Shown: positions 46,870 to 57,816, numbered from the stretch's first letter. The stretch is DNA of 64,000 bases from Loigolactobacillus zhaoyuanensis (GCF_003946385.1 NZ_RHOE01000004.1:1-64000), one strand, 5' to 3'. A program made the numbers and translations. Notes: generated by a model not told the origin, from the letters alone.

Positions 46870-48077
46870 AATTAACTCAGTTACCTGATGAATTTGTCCA
46901 AGCGTTACCGGTGCTACATGCAATTATCCAAGCTGGCTTTGAGGCGTATTTTGTTGGTGGTAGTGTGCGTGATGCACTTCTTGGTAAAAAAATTCATGAT
47001 GTGGATATTGCCACTAGTGCGTACCCAGAAGAAATTAAGCAGATTTTTCGGCGGACAGTTGATACGGGTATCCAACATGGTACCGTTACTGTTTTACAGC
47101 AAGACGATGCATACGAAGTCACTACTTTTCGAACTGAATCGACTTATCAGGACTTTCGCCGACCAGATCAAGTCACGTTTGTACGTTCATTGCGCGAGGA
47201 TTTAAAGCGCCGTGATTTTACGATCAACGCCCTAGCACTACAACACGATGGAACGATCATCGATTTATTTGACGGTCTAACTGATTTAGATAATAAGTTG
47301 ATTCGTGCTGTGGGCGATCCTAACGAACGGTTCCATGAAGATGCGCTACGGATGATGCGGGCGGTAAGGTTTGAAAGCCAGTTAGCTTTCACCATTGAGC
47401 CAGCAACGGCGCTGGCGATTCAAACCCAGCATCAATTGCTAAGTAAAATTGCCATTGAACGAATTCATGATGAATTTGTTAAGCTAATGCTGGGGCAAGC
47501 GCGGCGAAATGGCCTAGCTAGTTTTATTGAAACTGAATTATATAGTCAATGTCCAGGTCTTGCTCAAGCTCAGGCAGCGCTAAAGATAATTGCTGAATTG
47601 CCAGCAACGCCGTTAGTTAACGAACAAGATGTCTGGTTATTGATCACCCATCAATTGAATCTAAGTATTGAAGCAACTAAGTCGTTCTTGCGACAATGGA
47701 AATCAGCAAACGAGTTGATTCAAGCCGTTAGTCTTAGTTTACCCATATTGCAACAATTTTTAGCGCATAGCCCGTTAACCAATTGGAATTATTATGAAAC
47801 TGGATCAGCTAATATTTTAGCTGCTAATCGGATCGCTCATTTATACGGTGCTGGTGAAGCGGAAGCGGTATTGCAGTCTGCATACCAGCAATTACCAATA
47901 AAGCGGCGTAGTGAGCTTGCTGTGAACGGTGGTGACTTGTTACAAGCACTAGGCTTGAAGCCAGGACCACAACTAGGCCAATTATTAGCTGAATTAGAAA
48001 AGGCAGTGGTCGCCGCAACATTGCCAAATCAAAAAAAAGCTTTGATTGCGGCAGCTGAAAAATTGAGTCATATTTAA
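46866..48077 (+). CDS. cca: CCA tRNA nucleotidyltransferase
   Basis: Adds or repairs the 3' CCA end of tRNAs. The nucleotidyltransferase signature [11 protein letters not shown] and the catalytic aspartates in HDVDIAT lie near residues 30-54, followed by the RDFTINALA segment (about 112) and helical tRNA-binding domains. The 403-residue class II form is typical of Firmicutes. The ATGA overlap with dapB is a conserved coupling in lactobacilli. A terminator follows. Confidence 0.95.
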   Translation: MKLTQLPDEFVQALPVLHAIIQAGFEAYFVGGSVRDALLGKKIHDVDIATSAYPEEIKQIFRRTVDTGIQHGTVTVLQQDDAYEVTTFRTESTYQDFRRPDQVTFVRSLREDLKRRDFTINALALQHDGTIIDLFDGLTDLDNKLIRAVGDPNERFHEDALRMMRAVRFESQLAFTIEPATALAIQTQHQLLSKIAIERIHDEFVKLMLGQARRNGLASFIETELYSQCPGLAQAQAALKIIAELPATPLVNEQDVWLLITHQLNLSIEATKSFLRQWKSANELIQAVSLSLPILQQFLAHSPLTNWNYYETGSANILAANRIAHLYGAGEAEAVLQSAYQQLPIKRRSELAVNGGDLLQALGLKPGPQLGQLLAELEKAVVAATLPNQKKALIAAAEKLSHI

Positions 48078-48080
48078 TAA

Positions 48081-48125
48081 AGTGAGTGTGCTGATATTGT
48101 ATCAGTGACTCTCACTTTTATTTTG
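48081..48125 (+). terminator. Terminator after cca
   Basis: AGTGAG (48081-48086) pairs with CTCACT (48111-48116) around an inner CTGATA/TATCAG stem, with a T-rich tail. Confidence 0.82.
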
Positions 48126-48200
48126 TAAGTAACCATGATTGCGTTTTCTATTGCAATCTTTTATGATGAGTGCGAAGTAGAAACTGAGGTAGATAAATCA

Positions 48201-50087
48201 ATGCAAACTTTAACCGCGGAAAATTTAACCAAAACTTATGGCGAAAAAATGCTATTCGATCATATTTCCTTTTTTATTAAAGAAGGTGCCCGGATCGGCT
48301 TGATCGGAACCAATGGCGCCGGTAAAACAACCTTATTGAATGCCTTAACCGGCAACGATACCTTTGATCAAGGGGATATTACCACGCCGAAACAATACCG
48401 AATTGGCTACTTACAACAGGTTCCACAATTACCACAAGAGCTCACTATTATGCAAGCTATTTTTACCGGTGATAATCCACTGTTTAAGGTAATTGCTGCC
48501 TATGAGCGGGCTTTAGCTGCACTTAGCGTTGCTGGTGATGATCCTAAAGCGCAGGCGGCTTATTCTAAGGCTGAAGCAGCGATGAATCAAGGCGATGCCT
48601 GGAATGTTGATACGCAGATCAAAACGATTTTATCACAGCTAAAACTCACTGATTTAGATCAGCCGATCAGTGAATTGTCTGGTGGTCAGCAAAAGCGGGT
48701 CGGTTTAGCGCAAGTTTTGATCGAATCACCTGACTTACTGATTTTAGACGAACCAACGAACCATCTGGATTTTGCCTCAATCGCTTGGCTGGAAGATTAT
48801 CTGGCCAGTTACAAAGGCGCGCTGTTAGTGGTGACCCATGATCGTTATTTCCTGGATCGAGTAACTAATCAAATCTATGAACTAGCATTTGGCCAACTAG
48901 CTACTTATACCGGTAATTTTGAGGATTATCTACAGCAAAGTGCCGTTGCCGCTGAGCAAGCCAGCGAACAGGCGGCAAAACAAGAGAAACTTTATAAAAA
49001 AGAATTAGACTGGATGCATGCAGGCGCTAAAGCACGCTCAACTAAGCAACAGGCCCGCATTAATCGGTTCAATGATCTTAAGACCCAAGTTAATAAGGGT
49101 ATCGAGCAGGCTGCCGCGGTCGATATTGATTTAGGCCAACAACGATTAGGTAAACAGGTATTAGAACTAAAGCAGGCCAGTCTGAGCTTTCACCAGCATC
49201 CCATTATTAAAGATTTTGATTTGATGGTACAAAATCATGCACGGTTGGGTATTACTGGTGAGAATGGGGCCGGTAAGTCGACCTTTTTGAACGTTTTAGC
49301 TGGGCGACTACCACTTGATTCTGGAATTATTACTTTAGGTGAAACGGTGCGTTTAGGTTACTACACACAGATGACTGAACAGTTGGATCCGGACAAACGA
49401 GTAATCAGCTACCTGCAAGAAGTCGGCGAAGCAGTTACCGGACGTAATGGATCGGTAGTGAGCGTAACGCAGTTATTGGAACAATTTCTTTTCCCTCGTT
49501 TCATGCACGGAACACTAATTCGTAAGTTATCTGGCGGTGAGCAACGCCGCTTGTATTTGCTGAAAATTTTAATGCAGCAGCCCAATGTCCTGTTATTAGA
49601 TGAACCAACTAATGATCTAGATATCAGTACTTTGACTGTCTTAGAAAATTATTTGGCCAACTTTAATGGCGCGGTGATCACAGTTTCTCATGATCGTTAT
49701 TTTCTGGATCAAGTCGCGGATGACTTACTTATTTTTAATGGTGATGCACAGGTCGATCGCTTTACCGGTGATTTAAGTGACTATCTAGCCCAACAACAGC
49801 AGCCAGCAGCTAAAGCAACTGTGGTTACTCAGCCGACAGTGCCCGCTGAGTCAGTGACCAAAGCAAAAACTAAGTTAACTTATAATGAGCAAAAAGAGTG
49901 GGCGACTATCGAAACTGATATTGATCAACTAGAACAACAATTGGCTGCGGTACAAACAGCGATGCAAACTAATGGCGCTGACTATGGTAAATTAGCTGAG
50001 CAACAACGTGAAGTTGAGCAATTGAATCAACAGATCGAAGATAAAATGCAACGCTGGGATTACCTAAGCCAGTACGCTGAAGCCTAA
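48201..50087 (+). CDS. ABC-F family ATPase (Uup/YfmR-like)
   Basis: A cytoplasmic twin-ATPase protein without membrane segments, acting on the ribosome. Walker A motifs GTNGAGKTTLL and GENGAGKSTFL, signatures LSGGQQKRVGL and LSGGEQRRLYL, and Walker B ILDEPTNHLDF and LLDEPTNDLDI are all present. A C-terminal coiled coil (about 560-628) puts it with Uup/YfmR. The frame opens at 48135, but sequence conservation starts at ATG 48201, giving 628 residues; GAGGTAG is the likely site. Antibiotic resistance is not implied. Confidence 0.93.
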   Translation: MQTLTAENLTKTYGEKMLFDHISFFIKEGARIGLIGTNGAGKTTLLNALTGNDTFDQGDITTPKQYRIGYLQQVPQLPQELTIMQAIFTGDNPLFKVIAAYERALAALSVAGDDPKAQAAYSKAEAAMNQGDAWNVDTQIKTILSQLKLTDLDQPISELSGGQQKRVGLAQVLIESPDLLILDEPTNHLDFASIAWLEDYLASYKGALLVVTHDRYFLDRVTNQIYELAFGQLATYTGNFEDYLQQSAVAAEQASEQAAKQEKLYKKELDWMHAGAKARSTKQQARINRFNDLKTQVNKGIEQAAAVDIDLGQQRLGKQVLELKQASLSFHQHPIIKDFDLMVQNHARLGITGENGAGKSTFLNVLAGRLPLDSGIITLGETVRLGYYTQMTEQLDPDKRVISYLQEVGEAVTGRNGSVVSVTQLLEQFLFPRFMHGTLIRKLSGGEQRRLYLLKILMQQPNVLLLDEPTNDLDISTLTVLENYLANFNGAVITVSHDRYFLDQVADDLLIFNGDAQVDRFTGDLSDYLAQQQQPAAKATVVTQPTVPAESVTKAKTKLTYNEQKEWATIETDIDQLEQQLAAVQTAMQTNGADYGKLAEQQREVEQLNQQIEDKMQRWDYLSQYAEA

Positions 50088-50140
50088 TGAATATTGACTG
50101 GTGAGTGACCACATTTATCTAGTAGGAGGAAATAACGACT

Positions 50141-51088
50141 ATGGAAGAAGCATACCTTGATTTAGCACGTAAAATCTTAGCAGAAGGTCATCATAAAAAT
50201 GATCGTACACAGACTGGTACCTATAGTGTTTTCGGCTATCAAATGCGCTTTGATCTCAGTGAAGGCTTTCCGTTATTGACAACAAAAAAAGTACCTTTTG
50301 GCTTAATTAAAAGCGAGCTGCTGTGGTTCTTAAAAGGCGACAGCAATATTCGCTACCTGTTACAGCATAACAACCATATTTGGGACGAATGGGCGTTTAA
50401 GCATTATGTGGAAAGTAGTGATTATCAAGGCCCTGATATGACTGATTTTGGTCATCGGCAATTGACCGATGCTACTTTTGCAGCAGCTTATAAGGAACAG
50501 AAGCAACTTTTTTGTGACCAAATCTTAAACGATGATCAATTTGCAGCTAAATATGGTGAATTAGGTAACGTTTATGGCAAACAATGGCGCGCTTGGCAGA
50601 CGCGTAATGGCGAAACCATCGACCAAATCAAAAACGTGATCGAAATGATCAAGACAACGCCGGATTCGCGGCGCATGATCGTGACGGCGTGGAATCCCGA
50701 AGATGTACCAACAGCTGCATTGCCACCATGTCACACATTATTTCAATTTTATGTGGCCGATGGTAAACTTAGCTGCCAACTTTATCAACGCAGTGGCGAC
50801 GTTTTTCTAGGTGTACCATTTAATATTGCTAGCTACGCTTTACTGACCGCTTTGATTGCCAAAGAAGCAGGCTTAGAAGTCGGCGAATTTGTGCATACAT
50901 TAGGTGACGCGCACATTTACAGTAATCATCTGGACCAGGTCAAGGAACAGTTGACCCGCACCCCACGGTCAGTGCCAACATTGAAATTAAATCCTGATAA
51001 ACATAGTATTTTTGATTATGATGTGGCGGACATTCAATTAGAAAATTACGATCCGTATCCAGTAATTAAGGCACCAGTTGCGGTGTAG
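50141..51088 (+). CDS. thyA: Thymidylate synthase
   Basis: Converts dUMP to dTMP using methylene-tetrahydrofolate. The catalytic cysteine lies in [13 protein letters not shown] near residue 197, and the dUMP site in [17 protein letters not shown]. At 315 residues it has the extended insert typical of lactobacilli. The start is ATG 50141 with AGGAGGAAA. It is followed 38 bases later by folA, whose product recycles the dihydrofolate that ThyA produces. Confidence 0.97.
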   Translation: MEEAYLDLARKILAEGHHKNDRTQTGTYSVFGYQMRFDLSEGFPLLTTKKVPFGLIKSELLWFLKGDSNIRYLLQHNNHIWDEWAFKHYVESSDYQGPDMTDFGHRQLTDATFAAAYKEQKQLFCDQILNDDQFAAKYGELGNVYGKQWRAWQTRNGETIDQIKNVIEMIKTTPDSRRMIVTAWNPEDVPTAALPPCHTLFQFYVADGKLSCQLYQRSGDVFLGVPFNIASYALLTALIAKEAGLEVGEFVHTLGDAHIYSNHLDQVKEQLTRTPRSVPTLKLNPDKHSIFDYDVADIQLENYDPYPVIKAPVAV

Positions 51089-51125
51089 AACCCACGTTAC
51101 ATTAGATTTTAGAGGAGGACACTAA

Positions 51126-51626
51126 ATGACAATTGCATTTATGTGGGCGGAAGCGCAAGACCATTTAATTGGTGCTAAGGGGCAATTGCCCTGGCATTTA
51201 CCTGCTGATCTACAGCATTTTAAGCAAGTCACGGTGAATCAAATCGTAGTAATGGGCCGGAAAACTTATGCGGGTATGGGCAAGCCGTTGCCGCAGCGGA
51301 CTAACATTGTTCTTAGCCAACAAACTGATTATCCAGTTGCACCTGGCGTGATCCTATTAAATAATGTTGCGGCAGTTTTAGCGTATGCAGCAGCGCATCC
51401 ACAGCAGGAAACGATCATTATTGGGGGCGCACAAATTTTCAACTTATTCAAGGATCAGGTTACGCGCTTATATGTCACTAAGATTGCGGCCCGTTTCAGC
51501 GGTGACACCTATATGCCTGAATTAGATTGGCCAGCTTTTACGCGTGTTGCGTTTCAGCCAGGGGTAGTTGACGCTAAAAATAAATATCCCTATTCATTTG
51601 CTACTTACCAACGTACAAATGAATAA
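51126..51626 (+). CDS. folA: Dihydrofolate reductase
   Basis: Reduces dihydrofolate to tetrahydrofolate with NADPH. The substrate-site segment LPWHLPADLQHFK (about 21-33), the NADPH-loop segment VMGRKTYAGMG and the IIIGGAQIF segment are all present. The length of 166 residues is standard. The start is ATG 51126 with GAGGAGG. It forms a functional pair with thyA. Confidence 0.96.
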   Translation: MTIAFMWAEAQDHLIGAKGQLPWHLPADLQHFKQVTVNQIVVMGRKTYAGMGKPLPQRTNIVLSQQTDYPVAPGVILLNNVAAVLAYAAAHPQQETIIIGGAQIFNLFKDQVTRLYVTKIAARFSGDTYMPELDWPAFTRVAFQPGVVDAKNKYPYSFATYQRTNE

Positions 51627-51771
51627 TTTTTTGAGTGGCAAGTGAAAAATCAGGGTTAATCTGCTATACTAAATTAGTGTTTAGTTACTGGGCTCAAATC
51701 ATTAAAAACTGTAATTTTGTTCCAGTAATAACAGGTTGAAAACAATTTGTAAGAAAGTGTGGCTGAAGTTC

Positions 51772-52617
51772 GTGGCATCTATAAAAATCGTAACCGATTC
51801 GTCGGTTCAACTAACCTCTGAAGAAGTTGAAAAATACAACATCACGGTCATTCCACTTTCAGTTATGATTGACGGTACCGTATATATCGATGGTAAAACC
51901 ATTACCCGCCCACAGTTCGTTGAGTTAATGAACCAATCAGTAGCGCTACCTAAAACTAGCCAACCACCAATTGGGGAATTCATTGAATTATTTGATCAGC
52001 TAGGGGCTGACGGTAGCCAAGTCATTGCGTTGCATATGACTGACGCGATCAGTGGTACTGTGAATACAGCACGGCAAGCGGCTAACCTCAGTAAAAGCGA
52101 TGTAACCGTGATCGATTCGCGTGAAACTGATCGTGGTATGGCCTTTCAAGTTTTACGGGCCGCTCAATTAGCACAATCAGGTGCTGATAAGGCAACTATC
52201 ATCGCGGCAATCGACCGGGTACGTAACAGTACCAAATTGTACATGGCTGTTATGACTTTAGATAACATTGTTAAGGGTGGTCGGGTCAGCAAAGTAACTG
52301 GTTTAATTTCGAGCATCTTAAACATGAAAGTTATTTTTGAAATGATCGATGGTGAGTTGAACGTCAGAACTAAAGGGCGCGGAACAAAAACCGTTAATAA
52401 TTTTATGCGTGACTTAATTGCTGACTTAGCAACTAAACCTAACATTAAAGGAATCGGCATTTCACATGTTGCTGCTAATAGTGTGATGGAAAAATTTAAG
52501 GCCGACATTCAGGCAGCTTTACCTAATGTGCCGTTATTGATCCGCGATACCAGTCCAATTATTGCGACTTACGCGGGTATGGGTGCTTTTGCGATCATGT
52601 ATTATACGGAGGATTAG
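51772..52617 (+). CDS. DegV family fatty-acid-binding protein
   Basis: A DegV-fold protein; in Gram-positives such proteins (FakB) present fatty acids to the kinase FakA. The N-terminus IKIVTDSSVQL and the central lipid-site segments HMTDAISGT and VIDSRETDRGMA are characteristic. The frame opens at 51736; GTG 51772 gives a typical 281-residue protein, though its binding site is weak. An extended -10 TGCTATACT ends at 51670. The actual lipid ligand is inferred from the family. Confidence 0.88.
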   Translation: MASIKIVTDSSVQLTSEEVEKYNITVIPLSVMIDGTVYIDGKTITRPQFVELMNQSVALPKTSQPPIGEFIELFDQLGADGSQVIALHMTDAISGTVNTARQAANLSKSDVTVIDSRETDRGMAFQVLRAAQLAQSGADKATIIAAIDRVRNSTKLYMAVMTLDNIVKGGRVSKVTGLISSILNMKVIFEMIDGELNVRTKGRGTKTVNNFMRDLIADLATKPNIKGIGISHVAANSVMEKFKADIQAALPNVPLLIRDTSPIIATYAGMGAFAIMYYTED

Positions 52618-52641
52618 TCAGTAAATGAAGTCTTTACTGAC
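52617..52641 (+). other. Hairpin directly after the degV stop codon
   Basis: GTCAGTAAA (52617-52625) and TTTACTGAC (52633-52641) form a perfect 9-bp stem, but no T-run follows. It may protect the 3' end of the mRNA. Confidence 0.55.
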
Positions 52642-52710
52642 CGATTAAATGTAAATGTGTCTAAAAAGATGATCTCAAAGACATGCTCATCAAAAATTTG
52701 TAGTAAAATG

Positions 52711-52742
52711 GGGCTGCGACGCGTTTGTCAAAGCCCTTTTAA
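52711..52742 (+). terminator. Terminator between degV and the SGNH hydrolase gene
   Basis: GGGCT (52711-52715) pairs with AGCCC (52732-52736), with an inner GAC/GTC, then TTTT. Confidence 0.7.
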
Positions 52743-52807
52743 TATAGCTGTAAATATTTAGCTGAGAATTTACTAGAAGAAATATCAATATACAAGGAGT
52801 TGCAACA

Positions 52808-53683
52808 TTGCGCGGTTTAAAAATTCTAAAAGAGATCGTCTTGGTCGTCGTCATCATTGGTGTTATTGCCGGTGGTATTTATGCTGGACTTAATTATTTT
52901 GCTCCAGGCACAGCTAGTGATCAAGTGACTAATACGCGTCCAAAACCAACAGTTAAAAAGAAGAAAACCATCCAGCTAGTGGCTGTTGGCGATTCTCTAA
53001 CTGAAGGGATCGGTGACGGTCAAAAGCAAGGCGGCTACGTTGGAATCATCAAAGATGAGCTGACTACTAAGCAAACGGTTAAGACCCAGACCCAAAATTA
53101 CGGGATCGCTGGTGAAACGAGTACCCAAATCGATCAGCGGGTAAAGACTGATCGATCTTTACAACAAGCTTTAAAAAAAGCGGACGTAATTACAATGTCG
53201 GTCGGTGGCAATGATTTAATGGCGGTCCTGCGCCAACAAATGCTTAACCTGAATGAAGCGGACATCAAAAAAGCGCAAACCGCCTATCTCGGTCATTTGA
53301 CAACATTATTACAAGATGTCCGTCAACAAAATACAACGGCACCGATTTTTGTTTTCGGCATCTATAATCCGTTTTACCTTTATTTCCCCAAGATGACTAA
53401 GATGCAGACTGCAGTTGAGGATTGGAATAGTGCCTCCGCTAAGATCATTAAACAACAAAAAAATAGTTATTTGATCGATATCTGTGATCAATTATCGAAA
53501 GGTGAAAAACTGACAACTCAGAAAAAGACAACGGCTAAAGCTACCAGCGACAGTAGTAGTGACAAAAATAGTTTGATTTTTACGGAAGATAACTTTCATC
53601 CCAACCATTCCGGCTATCAGGTCATGGCGGATGATCTATATCAAGTAATGATGCAACAAAAGAATAAGTGGTTATATAGATAG
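52808..53683 (+). CDS. Membrane-anchored SGNH/GDSL hydrolase
   Basis: An extracytoplasmic esterase or lipase-like protein (YpmR family in B. subtilis) with an N-terminal membrane helix (about 8-30). The SGNH blocks are visible: GDSLTEG with the nucleophile Ser (about 60-66), GGND (about 136) and DNFHPN near residue 263 with the catalytic Asp and His. The start is TTG 52808 behind AAGGAG. A lysine/threonine-rich insert lies near residue 240. It is followed by ypmS and yozE homologues, a conserved order. The substrate is unknown. Confidence 0.88.
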   Translation: MRGLKILKEIVLVVVIIGVIAGGIYAGLNYFAPGTASDQVTNTRPKPTVKKKKTIQLVAVGDSLTEGIGDGQKQGGYVGIIKDELTTKQTVKTQTQNYGIAGETSTQIDQRVKTDRSLQQALKKADVITMSVGGNDLMAVLRQQMLNLNEADIKKAQTAYLGHLTTLLQDVRQQNTTAPIFVFGIYNPFYLYFPKMTKMQTAVEDWNSASAKIIKQQKNSYLIDICDQLSKGEKLTTQKKTTAKATSDSSSDKNSLIFTEDNFHPNHSGYQVMADDLYQVMMQQKNKWLYR

Positions 53684-53692
53684 GATATGAAT

Positions 53693-54301
53693 ATGAACAC
53701 AAAAAAAAGAACAACAAAAAAGGCACCGCTTAATTGGTGGAAGTGGCTTTTTATCGGTTTAGTCGCAATCATTATCGGCAGTGGGGCTTATTTAGGAACT
53801 AAATTAACGACACCACCAGCTACAACGACTAGTAGCGAAAAATTAATCAAACGTGAGCCAACCTTTGCTGTAAACTTGAATAAATCGCAGGTCAATGCGG
53901 TCACCAGTTATTACCTGAGCCATTATCTGAAAAACAGTAAAATCAAGTATGAATTTACCTTGGACGATCAAGCAGTTCTCAAGGGAAAATTTAAGCTATT
54001 AGGTTATCCGGTCCCGTTTTCAATTTATTTTGATCCCTACGTTAGAGAAAATGGCGACGTGCAATTGAAGGCGCGGCGAATGGCGATCGGTAGTTTATCT
54101 GTACCAATTACGACGGTAATGAATTATATTAGTCATAGTTATAAATTTCCTAAATGGGTCGTGCTTGATAGTAAGCAAAAAACAATTTTACTGAAATTGA
54201 ATGAATTTAAAATGAAAAACGGTATGCAGATCAAGGCAACTCGAATCGACTTACCAAATGATAAAATCAATCTTAATATTTATATTCCCCAATTTAATTG
54301 A
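53693..54301 (+). CDS. YpmS family membrane-anchored protein (DUF2140)
   Basis: A 202-residue protein with one N-terminal membrane helix (about 16-38) and an extracellular beta-rich domain, matching YpmS/DUF2140, of unknown function. AGGA at 53682-53685 gives proper spacing to ATG 53693 rather than the in-frame ATG 53687. It lies nine bases after the SGNH hydrolase gene, consistent with a joint surface role (inference). Confidence 0.85.
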   Translation: MNTKKRTTKKAPLNWWKWLFIGLVAIIIGSGAYLGTKLTTPPATTTSSEKLIKREPTFAVNLNKSQVNAVTSYYLSHYLKNSKIKYEFTLDDQAVLKGKFKLLGYPVPFSIYFDPYVRENGDVQLKARRMAIGSLSVPITTVMNYISHSYKFPKWVVLDSKQKTILLKLNEFKMKNGMQIKATRIDLPNDKINLNIYIPQFN

Positions 54302-54342
54302 TCAATAAATAACTATAATCGTGAAGTAGAGGTGTGAAATCA

Positions 54343-54570
54343 ATGCGCAAAAGTTTTTATCAATTTTTAATGACGCTACGTGACCCAGAAAGTCATGATG
54401 AAATTTCCCAATTTGCCGCCAATGCTTTTTTCGATCAAAGTTTCCCCAAGTTGGAACAAGCTTATGAACCGTTATCCCATTATCTGGAAGAAAATGCAGG
54501 TTATTTACCTAGTATGACTATTTTTGATGATGCTTTTCTAAAATATCAAGAACAAGCACGTGAACTTTAA
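54343..54570 (+). CDS. YozE family protein (UPF0346)
   Basis: A 75-residue soluble helical protein of the YozE/UPF0346 family, recognised by the N-terminus [15 protein letters not shown]. Function is unknown. The start is ATG 54343 after AGAGGTGTG; GTG 54334 overlaps that site. The leader contains GTGAAGTAGAGG, a word also seen before trmK. Confidence 0.85.
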   Translation: MRKSFYQFLMTLRDPESHDEISQFAANAFFDQSFPKLEQAYEPLSHYLEENAGYLPSMTIFDDAFLKYQEQAREL

Positions 54571-54600
54571 TCGAGGCAGCTAAATAAGTAGGTGAATTTA

Positions 54601-56064
54601 TTGGAAGAGAAACCACAATCAGATCCAAAAGCACCAAAACGGCGTAAACGCCGGGTTAGTTTATTGGTTTATATTAGTTCAACGTTATTAGCCCTTTTTG
54701 TCGGTATTTTTATGACGATCTTGGTGATCGGCTTAAATAGTCGCACTAGTCAATCGTTAGATACGTCTACTACAGGTTTTAGTAAACTTAGTCAAGTTTA
54801 CCAAACTATCAATCAGCAATATTATCGTAAAACTGACCAAAATAAATTGATCAACGGAGCGGTCAAGGGTATGATCGCTAGCTTAGGCGATCCATACTCA
54901 GAATATTTAAGCGGTAGTGACGCCAGCACCCTAGATAATACGATCTCCGGTAGCTTCGAAGGTATTGGTGCAGAGATCCAGAAAAAAGGCCAGTACATCG
55001 AGATCGTTTCGCCAATTGCCGGTAGTCCAGCTAAAAAAGCTGGCTTGAAGGCCAATGATGTGATCACCGCGATCAATGACCAATCAACGGCTGGCTGGAG
55101 TGCAACTAAAGCAACTAATAAGATTCGTGGTAAAAAGAATACGACGGTCAAATTAACGATCAAGCGGGATAAGCAAAGCTTTAAAGTAACACTGAAGCGT
55201 GATGTGATTCCGGTGAAAACAGTGAATGCCCATTTAGACAAAAATCAACCAACCATTGGTTATATCCAGATCACAAGTTTCTCAGAACCAACCTTCAAGG
55301 AAACTAAAGCGGCAATTACTAAGTTACGCAAACAAGGGGCAAAATCATTTGTGATCGATGTGCGCAGTAATCCTGGTGGTATTATGCAACAAGCCCTGAA
55401 GATATCTAGTATGTTTGTTGCTAATGGCAAGCCACTAATGCAAGTTAAACCGCGGACTGGACAAGCAACGGTTTATCACGCCAGTAAATCTGAGGACGGC
55501 GGCTTTAAAGTCAAAGAACCCGTTAAAGTTTTGATCGATGACGGTAGTGCCAGTGCTTCCGAAATTTTTGCGGCGGCTTTAAATCAATCTGCTAATGTAG
55601 AATTGATCGGGACCAAATCATTTGGTAAAGGCACTGTGCAACAGGTCGTCCAGCTCGATAAAAAGAGTGAATTTAAGTTGACGATTGCCAAGTGGTTAAC
55701 ACCTAATGGTAGCTGGATCAACAAACGTGGATTAACGCCTAATATTGTGGCTAAATATCCTAGTTACGCTTATTTACCTGTTGTCAGTGATGCAAAGACT
55801 TACCAGTTGAATGATGTTTCCAGTAAGATCAAAACCATACAAACTGAATTAAAAGCCGTAGGGCAAGATCCAGGAACGATCAATGGCTACTTTAGTGACA
55901 CAACACAACAAGCTGTGACTGCTTTCCAAGCTGCCAATAACTTAACCCAATCCGGCAAGTTAGACCCAGCAACGATCGATAAATTACAAACCGCGATCAC
56001 TAAACAAATTAGCGATAATGATGTGGCTTATAATAAAGCAGTCGAACAATTAACTAAAGAATAA
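54601..56064 (+). CDS. ctpA: Carboxy-terminal processing protease (S41, CtpA-like)
   Basis: A membrane-anchored serine protease acting outside the membrane. Order: short cytoplasmic segment, membrane helix (about 22-45), PDZ domain (about 115-195), S41 peptidase core with the nucleophile in GSASASEIF and the general-base lysine in SFGKGTVQ, and a C-terminal peptidoglycan-binding domain (about 405-470). The start is TTG 54601 (AGGTGA); GTG 54592 is in frame. 487 residues. The wall-binding domain suggests work at the peptidoglycan. Confidence 0.93.
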   Translation: MEEKPQSDPKAPKRRKRRVSLLVYISSTLLALFVGIFMTILVIGLNSRTSQSLDTSTTGFSKLSQVYQTINQQYYRKTDQNKLINGAVKGMIASLGDPYSEYLSGSDASTLDNTISGSFEGIGAEIQKKGQYIEIVSPIAGSPAKKAGLKANDVITAINDQSTAGWSATKATNKIRGKKNTTVKLTIKRDKQSFKVTLKRDVIPVKTVNAHLDKNQPTIGYIQITSFSEPTFKETKAAITKLRKQGAKSFVIDVRSNPGGIMQQALKISSMFVANGKPLMQVKPRTGQATVYHASKSEDGGFKVKEPVKVLIDDGSASASEIFAAALNQSANVELIGTKSFGKGTVQQVVQLDKKSEFKLTIAKWLTPNGSWINKRGLTPNIVAKYPSYAYLPVVSDAKTYQLNDVSSKIKTIQTELKAVGQDPGTINGYFSDTTQQAVTAFQAANNLTQSGKLDPATIDKLQTAITKQISDNDVAYNKAVEQLTKE

Positions 56065-56071
56065 TTAAGTG

Positions 56072-56112
56072 ACAAGGTACTGATAAAATAAGTTGTCAGT
56101 ACCTTGTTTTTT
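56072..56112 (+). terminator. Terminator after the CtpA-like gene
   Basis: A perfect 12-bp stem ACAAGGTACTGA (56072-56083) and TCAGTACCTTGT (56096-56107) followed by a T-run. Confidence 0.92.
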
Positions 56113-56201
56113 CGTCTGCGCAAATTCGGTTTAAAAATATGATAGAATAAAACAGAACGAAGCCAGGCGTTTAACGCCGGCAAACGAAAGGATTTTTATA
56201 T

Positions 56202-57053
56202 ATGAGTACGATTCAATGGTTTCCTGGCCACATGGCAAAAGCCAAGAAGCAGGTTCAAGAAAAATTACATTTGGTAGATATTGTTTTAGAGATCGTTGAT
56301 GCTCGCTTACCGTTAGCTTCCCGCAATCCAATTTTAGATCAGATCATTCAACAGAAGCCGCGGCTAATGATCCTTAACAAGGCCGATTTAGCTGATGCCG
56401 CATTAAATGCTGCTTGGCTTGATTATTTTAAGCGTCAAGGCTTACCCGCCATCAGTATTGATTCACAACATAATCATAACGTGCAGCAAATCGAAAAGCA
56501 GGCACAAGTGATCTTAGCCGATAAAATCGCTCGGCAACAGGCTAAAGGAATCAAAAATAAGCCGATCCGCGCAATCTGTATTGGCATCCCCAATGTAGGT
56601 AAGTCAACCATCCTCAATCGACTAGTCAAAAAAAATATTGCGATCACCGGGAATCATCCCGGTGTCACCAAAAGACAACAGTGGCTAAAGGCCGGCAAGC
56701 ACTTAGAACTGTTGGATACTCCCGGGATTCTCTGGCCTAAATTTGAAGATCCCTTGGTTGGTCAAAAATTAGCCTTAACTGGTGCGATCAAAGATTCACT
56801 CTATCATTCAGATGATGTTGCCCTTTATATGCTAGCATTCTTTAAGCAATATTTTCCTGAACGCCTACAGCAACGTTACCATATAACTGAAGAAGATCTT
56901 ACTTTGACCGATCCTGATTTATTGATGAAATTAACCGCTGATTTTGGACTTAAGCAGGATTACGAACGGGCTAGTGAACGATTAATTCTTGATTGTCGCA
57001 AAGGTAAGTTAGGCCGTTACACGCTAGATCAAGTCATTGAAGCGGGCAGCTAA
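56202..57053 (+). CDS. rbgA: Ribosome biogenesis GTPase RbgA (YlqF)
   Basis: A circularly permuted GTPase required for late 50S subunit assembly. In keeping with the permutation, the G4 motif NKAD (about 60) comes before G1 GIPNVGKST (about 128) and G3 DTPG. The N-terminus [13 protein letters not shown] is diagnostic. The length of 283 residues is normal. The start is ATG 56202 with AAAGG. Its stop overlaps the rnhB ATG. Confidence 0.96.
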   Translation: MSTIQWFPGHMAKAKKQVQEKLHLVDIVLEIVDARLPLASRNPILDQIIQQKPRLMILNKADLADAALNAAWLDYFKRQGLPAISIDSQHNHNVQQIEKQAQVILADKIARQQAKGIKNKPIRAICIGIPNVGKSTILNRLVKKNIAITGNHPGVTKRQQWLKAGKHLELLDTPGILWPKFEDPLVGQKLALTGAIKDSLYHSDDVALYMLAFFKQYFPERLQQRYHITEEDLTLTDPDLLMKLTADFGLKQDYERASERLILDCRKGKLGRYTLDQVIEAGS

Positions 57054-57811
57054 TGAGTGAATCAATTGTCCAGATCAAACAACATTTAATGACTCAACCT
57101 ACCGCTGCATATTTGGCCCAATTAGCAAGTGATCCGCGTAAAGGGGTTCAACGTTGTTTACTGCAATATCAGAAGCAGCAAGCCAAATTAGTCGCACAAC
57201 GTGCTGCTTTTTTGGAACGGCGTCATTATGAAGAGCAACTTTGGCCACAATATCCACAAATTGCCGGGATCGATGAAGTCGGGCGTGGGCCACTAGCTGG
57301 TCCAGTGGTCACTGCGGCAGTAATTTTACCCCATGACTTTGCGGTTTATGCGGTCAATGACTCCAAACAGCTGACCGCTACACTGCGGCAACAGCTTTAC
57401 TCCCAGATCCTAGAACAAGCAGTCAGTGTTGCAATTGGTGTTAGTGACGCCGCAACGATCGACCGAGTTAATATTTTAGAAGCAACAAAATTAGCCATGC
57501 AGCAGGCGGTCGCGGGACTCAGCGTGCGGCCCGGCCATTTATTGATCGATGCTGTTAAGCTAAAAACTGATATTCCGACGATCAGTATGTTTAAAGGCGA
57601 TAGTCATAGTATCAGTATTGCTGCAGCCAGTATCGTGGCCAAAGTGATTCGTGATCGTTTGATGCTAGCTTATGATCAGGCCTATCCCGGCTATGATTTT
57701 GCCGATAATGCTGGTTACGGTACGGCTAAACATTTAGCTGGTTTGGCTAAACTGGGCGTAACACCAATTCATCGCCGCAGTTTTGCACCGATAAAAAACC
57801 AATTAAAATAA
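57053..57811 (+). CDS. rnhB: Ribonuclease HII
   Basis: Removes RNA from RNA-DNA hybrids, including single ribonucleotides. An N-terminal extension of about 70 residues, usual in Firmicutes, precedes the catalytic core with [13 protein letters not shown] (acidic residues about 75-76) and further aspartates in VNDSKQL and LIDAVKL. 252 residues. The start ATG 57053 overlaps the rbgA stop, so translation is coupled. Confidence 0.95.
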   Translation: MSESIVQIKQHLMTQPTAAYLAQLASDPRKGVQRCLLQYQKQQAKLVAQRAAFLERRHYEEQLWPQYPQIAGIDEVGRGPLAGPVVTAAVILPHDFAVYAVNDSKQLTATLRQQLYSQILEQAVSVAIGVSDAATIDRVNILEATKLAMQQAVAGLSVRPGHLLIDAVKLKTDIPTISMFKGDSHSISIAAASIVAKVIRDRLMLAYDQAYPGYDFADNAGYGTAKHLAGLAKLGVTPIHRRSFAPIKNQLK

Positions 57812-57816
57812 TTTAG